From Luteolibacter pohnpeiensis (lineage in GTDB: Bacteria > Verrucomicrobiota > Verrucomicrobiia > Verrucomicrobiales > Akkermansiaceae): a DNA stretch of 33,084 nucleotides. Below the pieces are notes generated by a model that saw nothing but the letters and a program-made list of their open reading frames with translations, did no database searches and was not told the DNA's origin. The stretch is taken from positions 1-33,084 of the forward strand of contig NZ_JAENIJ010000036.1 in NCBI RefSeq assembly GCF_016595435.1, given 5' to 3'. This document shows positions 25,268-33,084 of this stretch, one piece after another. The first letter of the stretch is position 1, and each line of letters starts with the position of its first letter. The position numbers were made by a program, and so were the translations under genes.

Positions 25268-26299
25268 ATGCATCCAAAATCCACACTAAGTCTGGCAGTT
25301 GTTGGAATCTGCCTTTCTTTAAACGCATGCAAATCGGGGAATGATGAAAAACCGGCCACCGCGGCGAGCGAGTCAAAATCCGCCAACGTGGCCGCGCCGG
25401 AAGATTTAACCCCCATGGTGAAAATCCCTGGGGGCACTTTCACCATGGGATCTCGGGGTGAGTTCGACACCCCTGCGGGACCAAAGTATTTCCCGGAGGA
25501 AACCCCAGCCCACCACGAAACGGTCGCTCCATTCCTGATGGATGAGACCACCGTGACGAACGGGCAATTCGCCAAATTCATCGAAGCGACCCACTACGTC
25601 ACTTTCGCGGAACAGGAACTCGATCCAAATTCCCTGCCGCCGGAAGCTAGAGCCAATTTGCCAGCTGGGCCATTGACCCAAGGAGGGATTGTCTTTGTCC
25701 AGCCACGAGCTGGAATCGATCATCCTGAAACCTATCACGATTGGTGGATCTGGGATCCTACCGCCAACTGGAAGCACCCGTTTGGCAAGGATTCCAACAT
25801 CGACGGCAAAGACAACTACCCCGTCGTCCTGGTTACCTATCAGGATGCGGCCGCTTACGCAAAATGGGCTGGCAAACGTCTTCCTACCGAAGCGGAATGG
25901 GAATTCGCCGCTCGCGGCGGATTGGATCAGGCAACCTTCTCGTGGGGCAATGATTCCTTACCGGAAAATCAACACGTCGCCAATATCTGGCAGGGCCAGT
26001 TCCCAATCGAAAACACCGAAGGCGACGGCTTTCTATTCAGTGCGCCAGTCCGCACCTTCCCGGCCAATCCTTATGGCCTTTATGAAATCACCGGCAACGT
26101 TTGGGAAATCTGCGCGGACCTGTATCGGAAGGATTATCATAGCCAACCAGCGACTGATGGCACGCACGTGATCCGTGGTGGATCTTACCTTTGTCATTAC
26201 TCCTACTGCCTTCGCTACCGGCCAGCAGCCCGCCAATCACAGGCTGCCGACTCGCCGACCTGCCACACAGGTTTCCGCTGCGCGAAGGACATCGAGTAA
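25268..26299 (+). CDS. Formylglycine-generating enzyme, predicted lipoprotein
   Basis: A 343-residue FGE/SUMF1-fold oxidase that converts the sulfatase motif cysteine to formylglycine. The active-site segment '[16 protein letters not shown]' has both copper-binding cysteines (C309 and C314), followed by 'GFRCAKD', so this is a genuine FGE and not merely a SUMF1-domain protein. The N-terminus is a lipoprotein-style signal with LNAC (Cys21) after a hydrophobic stretch, implying work outside the cytoplasm. Directly downstream of two sulfatases that carry the target motif C-x-P-S-R. It probably serves them after export. Confidence 0.9.
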   Translation: MHPKSTLSLAVVGICLSLNACKSGNDEKPATAASESKSANVAAPEDLTPMVKIPGGTFTMGSRGEFDTPAGPKYFPEETPAHHETVAPFLMDETTVTNGQFAKFIEATHYVTFAEQELDPNSLPPEARANLPAGPLTQGGIVFVQPRAGIDHPETYHDWWIWDPTANWKHPFGKDSNIDGKDNYPVVLVTYQDAAAYAKWAGKRLPTEAEWEFAARGGLDQATFSWGNDSLPENQHVANIWQGQFPIENTEGDGFLFSAPVRTFPANPYGLYEITGNVWEICADLYRKDYHSQPATDGTHVIRGGSYLCHYSYCLRYRPAARQSQAADSPTCHTGFRCAKDIE

Positions 26300-26322
26300 A
26301 CAGTGAGACTGATTGCCATCGA

Positions 26323-26353
26323 CGAAGCCTGAAATACTCGATCTCAGGCTTCG
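26323..26353. terminator. Bidirectional hairpin between the FGE and phosphatase genes
   Basis: CGAAGCCTGA (26323-26332) and TCAGGCTTCG (26344-26353) form a ten-base-pair stem with an 11-base loop between convergent genes. There is no U tract on either side, so it is a weak or factor-dependent terminator candidate. Confidence 0.45.
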
Positions 26354-26371
26354 AGTTAGTGATTCATCCGA

Positions 26372-27124
26372 TCACTCGCCAGCTTTGGACTTCTGATTCT
26401 CCTGATCCTTTTTCAGGAAGGGCGCAGCTTCTTCCTGAATGGTTTTGATCGCCTCCTTCATCGGATCGGTTTGAAGTAATTTATCGATCACATCCTTGGC
26501 CAACAGACGGCCCGCTTCCGTGTCACTTGGGTAGTGGACTCCACCAATAACACGTCCCCACATGACCCGGTGGATCATTTCATCGAATTGCTCCGCATGT
26601 TCAGGGAAGGCAGCTGTTAGAACAAATTCCGGAATGGCAATGCCATAACTGTGTCCGCTGGGATAACAACCCGCATCACCTGGCTTGCCGACAACTGGAT
26701 GAACCAGGCTGGAGCGAACGTATGGGCGCGGACGCTTCCACTCGTTCTTTGCATCGTTTTTCACTTTGTCGGTGACTTGAGAAACTTCGCGCAAAATGGC
26801 TGCGGTTTTGGGCAGGTTCTCACGAGTGAACCATGGGCCAAAAATTTCACGTCCCATTGCAAAAACTGACGGACTGGCCATTTCCTTGGCCAATTTCTCC
26901 TGCTCCGGAGTCCGGTCACGTTGCACGTAAAGCAAGACACTCAAATCGGCCATCCCTGCGGGAGAATCATCCGCTGGAGGAGGTGGAAGAATCGAAAAAT
27001 CAACGCCAGGCGGGAGAACAATCGGTTCAGCAGCGAAACTTACGCCGCTGAAGGTCAGCATCGCGGTGGCCAATGCCAGGCATTTTGCGGACCGGGACAA
27101 ATCAGTGAGAAATCGAGGAATCAT
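26372..27124 (-). CDS. Class A non-specific acid phosphatase (PAP2 superfamily)
   Basis: A 250-residue exported phosphatase. A signal peptide (about 1-31, 'CLALATAMLTFSGVSFA') precedes the three PAP2 motifs: KNEWKRPRP (K-x6-RP type), YPSGHS, and 'GRVIGGVHYPSD' with the catalytic His. This is the PhoN/class A acid phosphatase layout, acting on phosphomonoesters in the periplasm. The start was set at MIPRFL (27124); an upstream in-frame start at 27196 would put 24 polar residues before the signal. The C-terminus is Lys/Glu-rich. Confidence 0.9.
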   Translation of the reverse strand: MIPRFLTDLSRSAKCLALATAMLTFSGVSFAAEPIVLPPGVDFSILPPPPADDSPAGMADLSVLLYVQRDRTPEQEKLAKEMASPSVFAMGREIFGPWFTRENLPKTAAILREVSQVTDKVKNDAKNEWKRPRPYVRSSLVHPVVGKPGDAGCYPSGHSYGIAIPEFVLTAAFPEHAEQFDEMIHRVMWGRVIGGVHYPSDTEAGRLLAKDVIDKLLQTDPMKEAIKTIQEEAAPFLKKDQENQKSKAGE

Positions 27125-27306
27125 CGTGAGTAATTGGTGTGGGATAGATACGTCCGAACGGCGGAATTCATACGCCCGCGCCCGATTTTCATGCAATCCC
27201 CCATCCCGCCAAACTGCATTGGAAACTATCGCAACTGGATGCCGAATCGGCAGAACCTGGATTTAATTTCGTGCCATCGTGAAGCCAGTTGCATTACCAT
27301 CGTTCC

Positions 27307-28602
27307 ATGCCGTTCCGCCACTTCGGACTCGAAACTCCAATCTTCCGCGCCATTCAAAAAGCGGGGTATGAAAAGCCAACTCCCGTCCAGACAGCGGCCA
27401 TTCCGAAGATTCTTCAGGGGCATGATGTGACGGGCATTGCGCAGACCGGCACTGGCAAGACGGCTGCCTTCGTTCTGCCGATTCTCAATCAACTGGCGAT
27501 CACCCAGGAACAGGGCCGACTGAACGGCACCAAGGTTTTGATCTTGGCACCGACGCGTGAACTTGCCGTCCAGATTACCGACAACATTCGTGACTACGGA
27601 AGGTATCTAACATTTCGCATCGCAACCGTTTACGGTGGAGTTGATGAAGCCGCGCAAATCCGGGCTCTCCGCAAAGGGGCGCACATCGTGGTGGCGACTC
27701 CAGGTCGATTGATGGATTTGACGGAACGCCACCGGATCGACTTTTCAACTCTGGCAGTGCTGGTCCTCGACGAAGCGGACCGCATGCTGCACATGGGATT
27801 TTTACCTGACATCGAAACGATCATCGGTCAGTTGCCGAAACGGCGGCAGACCTTGATGTTCTCGGCGACACTCTCCAAGGAAATCGAATCGCTGGCTCGC
27901 CGCTTCCAATATCAACCCAAGACCGTTCAAATTGGCAATCGCACCAATCCTGCGAACACAGTCTCCCAGTTTGTCTATGAAGTTCCAGCTCACTTGAAAG
28001 GCCCGATGTTGGTGGAGCTTTTGAAGGACCCGAAGCTGCAACGCGTGCTAGTTTTCGCGAAAATGAAGGACGGTGCAAACCGGCTTACCGATTTCCTGAA
28101 ATCCGCCGGTGTCAAAGTCACCAAACTTCATTCAAGCCGCTCTCAAGAACAGCGCCTCGCTGCCTTGCAGGAATTCAAGGATGGCAAAGTCCAGGTCCTC
28201 GTCGCCACCGACATCGTTGCGCGTGGCATCGATATCGAAGGGATCACTCACGTGGTGAACTATGATTTCCCGGTCAATCCGGAAGACTACATTCATCGTA
28301 TCGGACGAACCGGTCGGGCCGAGGCAGAAGGCACCGCCATCAGTTTTGTCCCTGAGGAAGATTTGAATCTACTACAAATCCTTGAGTTCACCATTCGTGA
28401 ACGCATCCCTCGGAAGCGCCTTCGAAACTTCAACTATCGAGCCCCTATTCCACCACGCCACGCCGATGAAAAACCGGCAAAGCGCGATTGGCGCAAGCGA
28501 ACCCGTGAAATGACGGCAAAGAAATCGGTCCGACCGAAGGCAACCAAAAAGGCCTTCAAGCAAGCCTCGAAATCCATCCCCCGCAAGAACAGCAAAGGCT
28601 GA
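27307..28602 (+). CDS. DEAD-box RNA helicase (RhlE-like)
   Basis: A 431-residue ATP-dependent RNA helicase: Q motif 'FRHFGLETPIFRAI...YEKPTPVQ', AQTGTGKT (motif I), PTRELA (Ia), DEAD (II), SAT (III), 'VLVATDIVARGID' and HRIGRTGRAE (VI). The tail is short and very basic (about 385-431), as in RhlE/SrmB-type helicases that remodel rRNA or mRNA. The start at MPFRHFG was chosen over one six codons upstream because family proteins begin there. Convergent with the sialidase-like gene, 23 bases apart. Confidence 0.93.
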   Translation: MPFRHFGLETPIFRAIQKAGYEKPTPVQTAAIPKILQGHDVTGIAQTGTGKTAAFVLPILNQLAITQEQGRLNGTKVLILAPTRELAVQITDNIRDYGRYLTFRIATVYGGVDEAAQIRALRKGAHIVVATPGRLMDLTERHRIDFSTLAVLVLDEADRMLHMGFLPDIETIIGQLPKRRQTLMFSATLSKEIESLARRFQYQPKTVQIGNRTNPANTVSQFVYEVPAHLKGPMLVELLKDPKLQRVLVFAKMKDGANRLTDFLKSAGVKVTKLHSSRSQEQRLAALQEFKDGKVQVLVATDIVARGIDIEGITHVVNYDFPVNPEDYIHRIGRTGRAEAEGTAISFVPEEDLNLLQILEFTIRERIPRKRLRNFNYRAPIPPRHADEKPAKRDWRKRTREMTAKKSVRPKATKKAFKQASKSIPRKNSKG

Positions 28603-28625
28603 ACCGCAAGTGGGGATTCAATGGA

Positions 28626-29747
28626 TCAATCCACCAGCTTCCCGTCTATCGCCCAGATTCCGTGTTTTCCTCCGATCGTGGTTTGCGTGACGGCCGTGAC
28701 CGTTTTTTCATCTTTGATGAAGAGTGAATTCCACAGTTGAGCCACGCCGGAATCCGAGGTGAAAGGAAAACTTGGCTCACCGAAACGTTTTGCTTTGTCG
28801 TTTCCGATCGATACAGCCATGCGTGAATCATCCATATTTCCGGAAGGTGCCAATTGATAGGAGAGCACGAATCGACCATCGACAAGCTGCCTCAAATAAG
28901 GAGCACCGGCATAGGTTTCAGCAGGAAGTGGATCGGCAAGCGCTGACCAGCGATTGCGACTTTCGCCGCCAACCACACCATCGTGCCAGCCGTTTTTTGA
29001 GATCCTGCTCGATACAATCACAGGCTTGAATCTGCCGCTAAGACCATTGTCTTCGATAGCGACATAAATCGATTTGCCATCTTTCGGGACCACTGGAACC
29101 GGCATTCCATCACGGGACTTTTTCCGGAACGATATGGTCTCCATTTCTCCCCAGGTCTTGCCATAATCTGTCGATCGAAGCATGCTGATTTGCTGCTCAT
29201 TACTGGTTCGGTAAGGATTCTCATTCGCGAAGTAAACTTGTAGCTCACCATCCGGCAATTGAATGCAGGCAGGTTCCCAGCATCCGTCTTTAAATTCCTC
29301 TGCGGCGGTATATAAAATGGTTGGGGATGACCAAGTCCGTCCTCGGTTCGAGCTTTTGCACATGCCGATGGTGTAGGCTTTACCCGACCCTTCGGCGGGC
29401 CGGAAATTGAAAAAACATAAAATCTGGCGACCATCCAACACACAGAGCTCGGTATTGGTGCAATTCCCTCCTGGCATCTCCACGACCTGAATCGGTTCCT
29501 CCCACGACTTCCCGTCATCATCGCTCAAACGGACATAAATACCCCGGCGAAAGCCAAACCCCGCGATCAGATGGCGCTGACTAACACGATAAATCCGGCC
29601 ATAGTTACCACCTTGCTGAATCAACACGGGTTTACTATCACTCCAATCGATTTGGGCAACTTCAGCAACGCTGCGATGAGTGAGAACACCTAGCAATGCT
29701 ACCAGCCAGACTGCGCACCGTTTACATGTCGAATTCAACGAAAACAT
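28626..29747 (-). CDS. Exported BNR-repeat (sialidase-fold) glycosidase
   Basis: A 373-residue secreted beta-propeller protein. The signal peptide spans about 1-28. Three Asp-box repeats (S-x-D-x-G-x-x-W) are visible: LSDDDGKSWEEP, SSNRGRTWSSP and STDYGKTWGE. These define sialidase/neuraminidase-fold proteins. A FRRG-type arginine motif is present near residue 66 (GFRRGIYVR), but the full sialidase catalytic triad cannot be confirmed by eye, so a different exo-glycosidase of the same fold is possible. It fits the glycan-degrading theme of the sulfatase operon, though it is separately transcribed. Confidence 0.82.
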   Translation of the reverse strand: MFSLNSTCKRCAVWLVALLGVLTHRSVAEVAQIDWSDSKPVLIQQGGNYGRIYRVSQRHLIAGFGFRRGIYVRLSDDDGKSWEEPIQVVEMPGGNCTNTELCVLDGRQILCFFNFRPAEGSGKAYTIGMCKSSNRGRTWSSPTILYTAAEEFKDGCWEPACIQLPDGELQVYFANENPYRTSNEQQISMLRSTDYGKTWGEMETISFRKKSRDGMPVPVVPKDGKSIYVAIEDNGLSGRFKPVIVSSRISKNGWHDGVVGGESRNRWSALADPLPAETYAGAPYLRQLVDGRFVLSYQLAPSGNMDDSRMAVSIGNDKAKRFGEPSFPFTSDSGVAQLWNSLFIKDEKTVTAVTQTTIGGKHGIWAIDGKLVD

Positions 29748-29827
29748 CCTGAGCCGTTGTTATCGACCGCTTCCCCACGCATCAAGGTCGAAACCGGCGG
29801 ACATGATGATTGGCAATCTAACATCCA

Positions 29828-31072
29828 TCATTTCGTCCGCAATTCCGGGACCAGTTTGACCAAACGTTCGAGACTCAAGCCCTGAATCAGAATTGAAAAC
29901 ACCACGATGATATAAGTGATGGCCAAGACGATTTCACGCTCACGACTCGGCGGAAGTGCAAGTGCGAGGGCAACGGAAATCCCCCCGCGCAAACCACCCC
30001 ACGTCATGATTCGGATTGTTCCCGCAGGCAAATTACGGAAACGCCGGATCACACTCACTGGCAAAGCCACACTGACCCAGCGGGCGAATAGGATCGCAGG
30101 AATGGCGAGCAAACCTGCAAAGAAGAGGCTCTTCGTGAAAGCCAACACCAGGATTTCCAATCCGATCAGAACGAACAACACCGCGTTCAGAATTTCATCA
30201 ATCAACTCCCAAAACGAATCGACGTTTTTCCGGGTATTCTCACTCATGCCAAACTGGCGCCCGTGATTTCCGGTAAACAAACCGGCGACGACAATCGCGA
30301 TCGGCCCGCTCACATGAATCGCCGATGCCAAAGCATATCCACCCATCACCAAAGCCAGGGTCAGCATCACTTCGACCCGATAATTATCCACACTTTTCAG
30401 CAAACGGTAGGCGAGCCAGCCGATCGCAAACCCGAATGCAGCGCCCCCGACTGCTTCCTCCAGGAAAAGTTTACCAATATGAGCTACGGATGCTTCTTCG
30501 CCGCCAATTGCAATCTGGCTCATGACAATGAACGCAACCACGCCAATGCCATCATTGAACAATGATTCGCCGGAAATCTGCACCTCCAACGATTTCGGCA
30601 CCCGGGTTTCTTTCAAAATCCCGACTACCGCCACTGGATCAGTTGGTGATATCAGAGCGCCAAACAATAAGCACCAAGCATAACTCAACTCAAATCCAAG
30701 CCAGCCCATTGCATAGTAAATCAGTGTCCCGAAGACAAACATCGATAGGACCACGCCCAGCATCGCCAGGGTGCCGATGACTCCTTTTTGATTGCGCAAA
30801 TCATTCAAGTCGATGTGCAAGGCACCCGCAAATAACAGAAAACACAGCATGCCCTGCATCAACGCATCGTTAAAATCAACCTGACGTGTTAGATCAGCCG
30901 CCATCTGCCTCACGCCTGGTGCAAAAAATCCCAATCCAATCAGCCCAAGGGACACCAGCAAAGCAATCAGCATGACGCCGATGGTTGCAGGCATTTTAAA
31001 GAGCTTAAAATTCACGTAACTGAAAATGGCTGCCAGCGAAACCAGCATGGCAACGATTTGAAAAACTGTCAT
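29828..31072 (-). CDS. CPA1-family Na+(K+)/H+ antiporter (NhaP-like)
   Basis: A 414-residue inner-membrane antiporter with about 12 helices. The ion-binding ND-type core is present: 'ALISPTDPVAVVGIL' and 'SGESLFNDGIGVVAF' with the key Asp pair, plus 'WGGLRGGISVALAL' near the end. It exchanges protons for sodium or potassium for pH and salt homeostasis. The usual long cytoplasmic C-terminal regulatory domain is absent. It stands alone. The 75 bases downstream, before the sialidase-like gene, contain a copy of the TCTAACA heptamer. Confidence 0.92.
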   Translation of the reverse strand: MTVFQIVAMLVSLAAIFSYVNFKLFKMPATIGVMLIALLVSLGLIGLGFFAPGVRQMAADLTRQVDFNDALMQGMLCFLLFAGALHIDLNDLRNQKGVIGTLAMLGVVLSMFVFGTLIYYAMGWLGFELSYAWCLLFGALISPTDPVAVVGILKETRVPKSLEVQISGESLFNDGIGVVAFIVMSQIAIGGEEASVAHIGKLFLEEAVGGAAFGFAIGWLAYRLLKSVDNYRVEVMLTLALVMGGYALASAIHVSGPIAIVVAGLFTGNHGRQFGMSENTRKNVDSFWELIDEILNAVLFVLIGLEILVLAFTKSLFFAGLLAIPAILFARWVSVALPVSVIRRFRNLPAGTIRIMTWGGLRGGISVALALALPPSREREIVLAITYIIVVFSILIQGLSLERLVKLVPELRTK

Positions 31073-31307
31073 CAGGTGGATAGATAGCCGAAATGCCGGT
31101 CGCGGTCAGCCATAACTTGTGCATTACCTGAGAAGTGCGAAACGCAATGCCAGCTCAGGCAATTTGCCCAGAAATCACAGCTCGCCACAGGATAAAACGA
31201 TCACACGAAAGAAAGATTGGCCGGGACTCATTGGCTTTCTGAGCGGGGCAATCGGTTCAATCCGGATGGCATGATTGCTGCCAAGAAGAGCACGTTCTTT
31301 CACATCG

Positions 31308-32957
31308 ATGTCTACGATACCCTTCGAACTATTCGCGCCTTATAACAACGAGGCATTTCTCGTTGCCGATTTCAATCATTGGGAACCGATCGCCATGACA
31401 AAAGGCGAAGATGGTTACTTCCGAATCGAAGTGGATCTGGACGACGGACGATATCTTTATCGGTTCGAAATCACTTCAAAAAGCTGGTTTTACGAACCGG
31501 ATCAACGAGTCCAGATCGCGGATCCATACGCAACTGAAATCGACGACACCGAAGATCAAAATGCCATTCTTGAGATCAAGAACGGAAAACGAGTGATCGG
31601 TCCTTACGAATGGAAGAACGACATGACTCCACTTCCCCAGGACCACGAGCTCATCATTTACGAACTTTTAGTGCACGATTTCCTGGGTCATAATCCCGGC
31701 GACTTAACCAGGGGTAAGTTCACGGACATCATTCCGAAGCTGGATTATCTAACAGACCTCGGCGTGAATGCGATCGAGTTGCTACCGGTGGAGGAATACC
31801 CTGGAGAAAATGGTTGGGGGTATAACCCGAGGCACTTTTTCGCGGTCGAATCCAGCTATGGAACGCCGACCGAGTATAAGCAGATGATCGACGCCTGTCA
31901 TGGCCATGGCATGCGCGTCTTCAAGGACGGCGTCTACAATCATGCCGAGACTTCGACTCCCTTGGCTCAGATCGATCATGACTATTGGTTTCACCATGAT
32001 CCAGTCGATGCGGAAAACAACTGGGGGCCGGAATTCAATTATGTGAAATACGATGAAAATCTCGACCTGATGCCCGCACGAAAATTCATCGGCGATGTCA
32101 TCGGCCACTGGGTGCATGAATATCATATCGATGGCATTCGCTTCGATGCCGTGGCTCAGCTCAATAATTTCGATGCTTTGCGATATTTCTGTGAGAAAGG
32201 AAAAGAGATTAGCGGCGAAAAGCCTTTCACGCTGATTGCCGAATACATCCCGGACGATCCTGAAGTGGTTCTCCCCGACGGTCCGACGGACGCCTGCTGG
32301 AACGAATCGTTTTACTTTGCCATCAAGGACATCGTGACCGGTGCAGAAATCGATATCGACACTCTGTGCGATTGCATCGATCCGCGCAGACGAGGCTATG
32401 AGAGTGGCGTGCGCATCGTGAATTACCTGTGCACTCATGATCACAATCAGATCATGGCAGACATCGGCCACGCAGGCATACAGGGCGAAGCCGCATTCAA
32501 GCGCGCTGCAATGGGCGCAGTGATCCTTCTGACTGCGATCGGGATTCCCATGATTTGGGCGGGTCAGGAATTTGGCCACTATAAGGACAAAAGCACGGAG
32601 CCCGCGCCGATCGACTGGGGATTGTTAGATGGTGAGGACAACCAGCAATTGCTGCAGCTCTACAAAGCGCTCATCTATCTACGAAAAACCAATTCGGCGC
32701 TGCATGGCAACGACATCGATTTCTTCCACATTGATCCCGGCCTGCCCTTGATCGCCTACAACCGGTGGAATGGCGAAGGTGCGCGCGTGGTGACCGTTCT
32801 CAATCTTTCTGATCAGTATCTAGGAGGCTATCAAATCCCCGGAATGCCCGTCGACGGCACGTGGAAAGACTGGACTCACGACTGCGAGGTCCAAGTCTCC
32901 GATGGAACCCTACAGATCGACTTAGGCGAGTGGGAAGCCAAGGTCTTCGTAATCTGA
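31308..32957 (+). CDS. GH13 alpha-glucan enzyme (branching-enzyme/trehalohydrolase-like) with CBM48
   Basis: A 549-residue glycoside hydrolase family 13 protein. An N-terminal CBM48-type domain (about 1-95, 'FLVADFNHW') precedes the TIM barrel. Catalytic motifs are region I DGVYNH (207-212), region II GIRFDAV (nucleophile D280), region III AEYIPD (acid E312) and region IV THDH (378-379 region). It acts on alpha-1,4/1,6-glucans, as branching enzyme, trehalohydrolase or related amylase; the exact activity is not settled. There is no signal peptide, so it is cytoplasmic. The start was placed at MSTIPFEL (31308); 11 further upstream codons are unconserved. Upstream 31073-31307 holds no recognisable signal. 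Confidence 0.9.
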   Translation: MSTIPFELFAPYNNEAFLVADFNHWEPIAMTKGEDGYFRIEVDLDDGRYLYRFEITSKSWFYEPDQRVQIADPYATEIDDTEDQNAILEIKNGKRVIGPYEWKNDMTPLPQDHELIIYELLVHDFLGHNPGDLTRGKFTDIIPKLDYLTDLGVNAIELLPVEEYPGENGWGYNPRHFFAVESSYGTPTEYKQMIDACHGHGMRVFKDGVYNHAETSTPLAQIDHDYWFHHDPVDAENNWGPEFNYVKYDENLDLMPARKFIGDVIGHWVHEYHIDGIRFDAVAQLNNFDALRYFCEKGKEISGEKPFTLIAEYIPDDPEVVLPDGPTDACWNESFYFAIKDIVTGAEIDIDTLCDCIDPRRRGYESGVRIVNYLCTHDHNQIMADIGHAGIQGEAAFKRAAMGAVILLTAIGIPMIWAGQEFGHYKDKSTEPAPIDWGLLDGEDNQQLLQLYKALIYLRKTNSALHGNDIDFFHIDPGLPLIAYNRWNGEGARVVTVLNLSDQYLGGYQIPGMPVDGTWKDWTHDCEVQVSDGTLQIDLGEWEAKVFVI

Positions 32958-33007
32958 CAAGCGGAAAATAGAAAAGGCCTGCAACATGCGGCTCATCCTC
33001 AAAGATT

Positions 33008-33040
33008 GGGGACATGAGGCACGGATGCCATCATGTCCCC
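33008..33040 (+). terminator. Hairpin after the GH13 gene
   Basis: GGGGACATGA (33008-33017) and TCATGTCCCC (33031-33040) form a perfect ten-base-pair stem with a 13-base loop, followed by GATGTTTGTT, a weak U-rich tail. Confidence 0.6.
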
Positions 33041-33051
33041 GATGTTTGTTA

Positions 33052-33065
33052 ACCTAAATTTAGGT
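33052..33065. promoter_or_regulatory. Palindrome of possible operator type at the right edge
   Basis: ACCTAAATTTAGGT is a perfect 14-base palindrome. Its CCTAA/TTAGG arms are the same bases as in the mntH operator but in inverted order. It may belong to a gene beyond the window; no function can be assigned. Confidence 0.3.
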
Positions 33066-33084
33066 CTGAAGGGTTACGACCCCC

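Overview
The window reads as bacterial chromosome, most probably from the Verrucomicrobiota. The evidence is a cluster of exported sulfatases with its own formylglycine-generating enzyme, a NIPSNAP-domain secreted protein, a TPR-CHAT protease, and the general protein style. The phylum call is an inference from gene content; there is no rRNA or other marker to fix it.

Positions 1 to about 9374 look like the inner end of an integrated mobile element lying against the 3' end of a tRNA-Leu gene. From the left it holds a TrbC/VirB2-like pilin gene (with the start of a further gene running off the edge), a divergent sigma-factor-like gene, a divergently transcribed DUF4384-like gene, and a large TPR-CHAT caspase-like protease. 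Then come an AlpA/Xis-type excisionase gene, a TetR regulator with a divergent FAD monooxygenase framed by a 62-bp direct repeat, a 13-codon mini-ORF with its own terminator, and a stop-interrupted second excisionase beside the tRNA. Gene density is low between 5.2 and 9.4 kb, and relics are visible.

From 9375 to the right the window is densely packed, ordinary chromosome. It contains tRNA-Leu (anticodon read as AAG); a three-gene iron-type ABC importer operon; a NIPSNAP protein; rimK; an Nramp Mn/Fe transporter with a universal stress protein behind a DtxR/MntR-type palindrome; purC with a small membrane-anchored protein; and a SWIM-SNF2 helicase. These are followed by a sulfatase-sulfatase-FGE operon, a class A acid phosphatase, a DEAD-box RNA helicase, a BNR-repeat sialidase-like protein, a CPA1 Na+/H+ antiporter and a GH13 glucan-active enzyme.

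The candidate for something undescribed is the mobile-element triad: sigma-like protein, DUF4384-like protein and TPR-CHAT protease. It recalls the protease, substrate and sigma-factor logic of type III-E CRISPR Craspase loci, but no CRISPR array or gRAMP effector is visible here. Other points of interest are the duplicated excisionase at the tRNA, the direct-repeat-framed TetR/monooxygenase module, the predicted lipoprotein FGE, and a heptamer (TCTAACA) that recurs far more often than expected in the chromosomal part.
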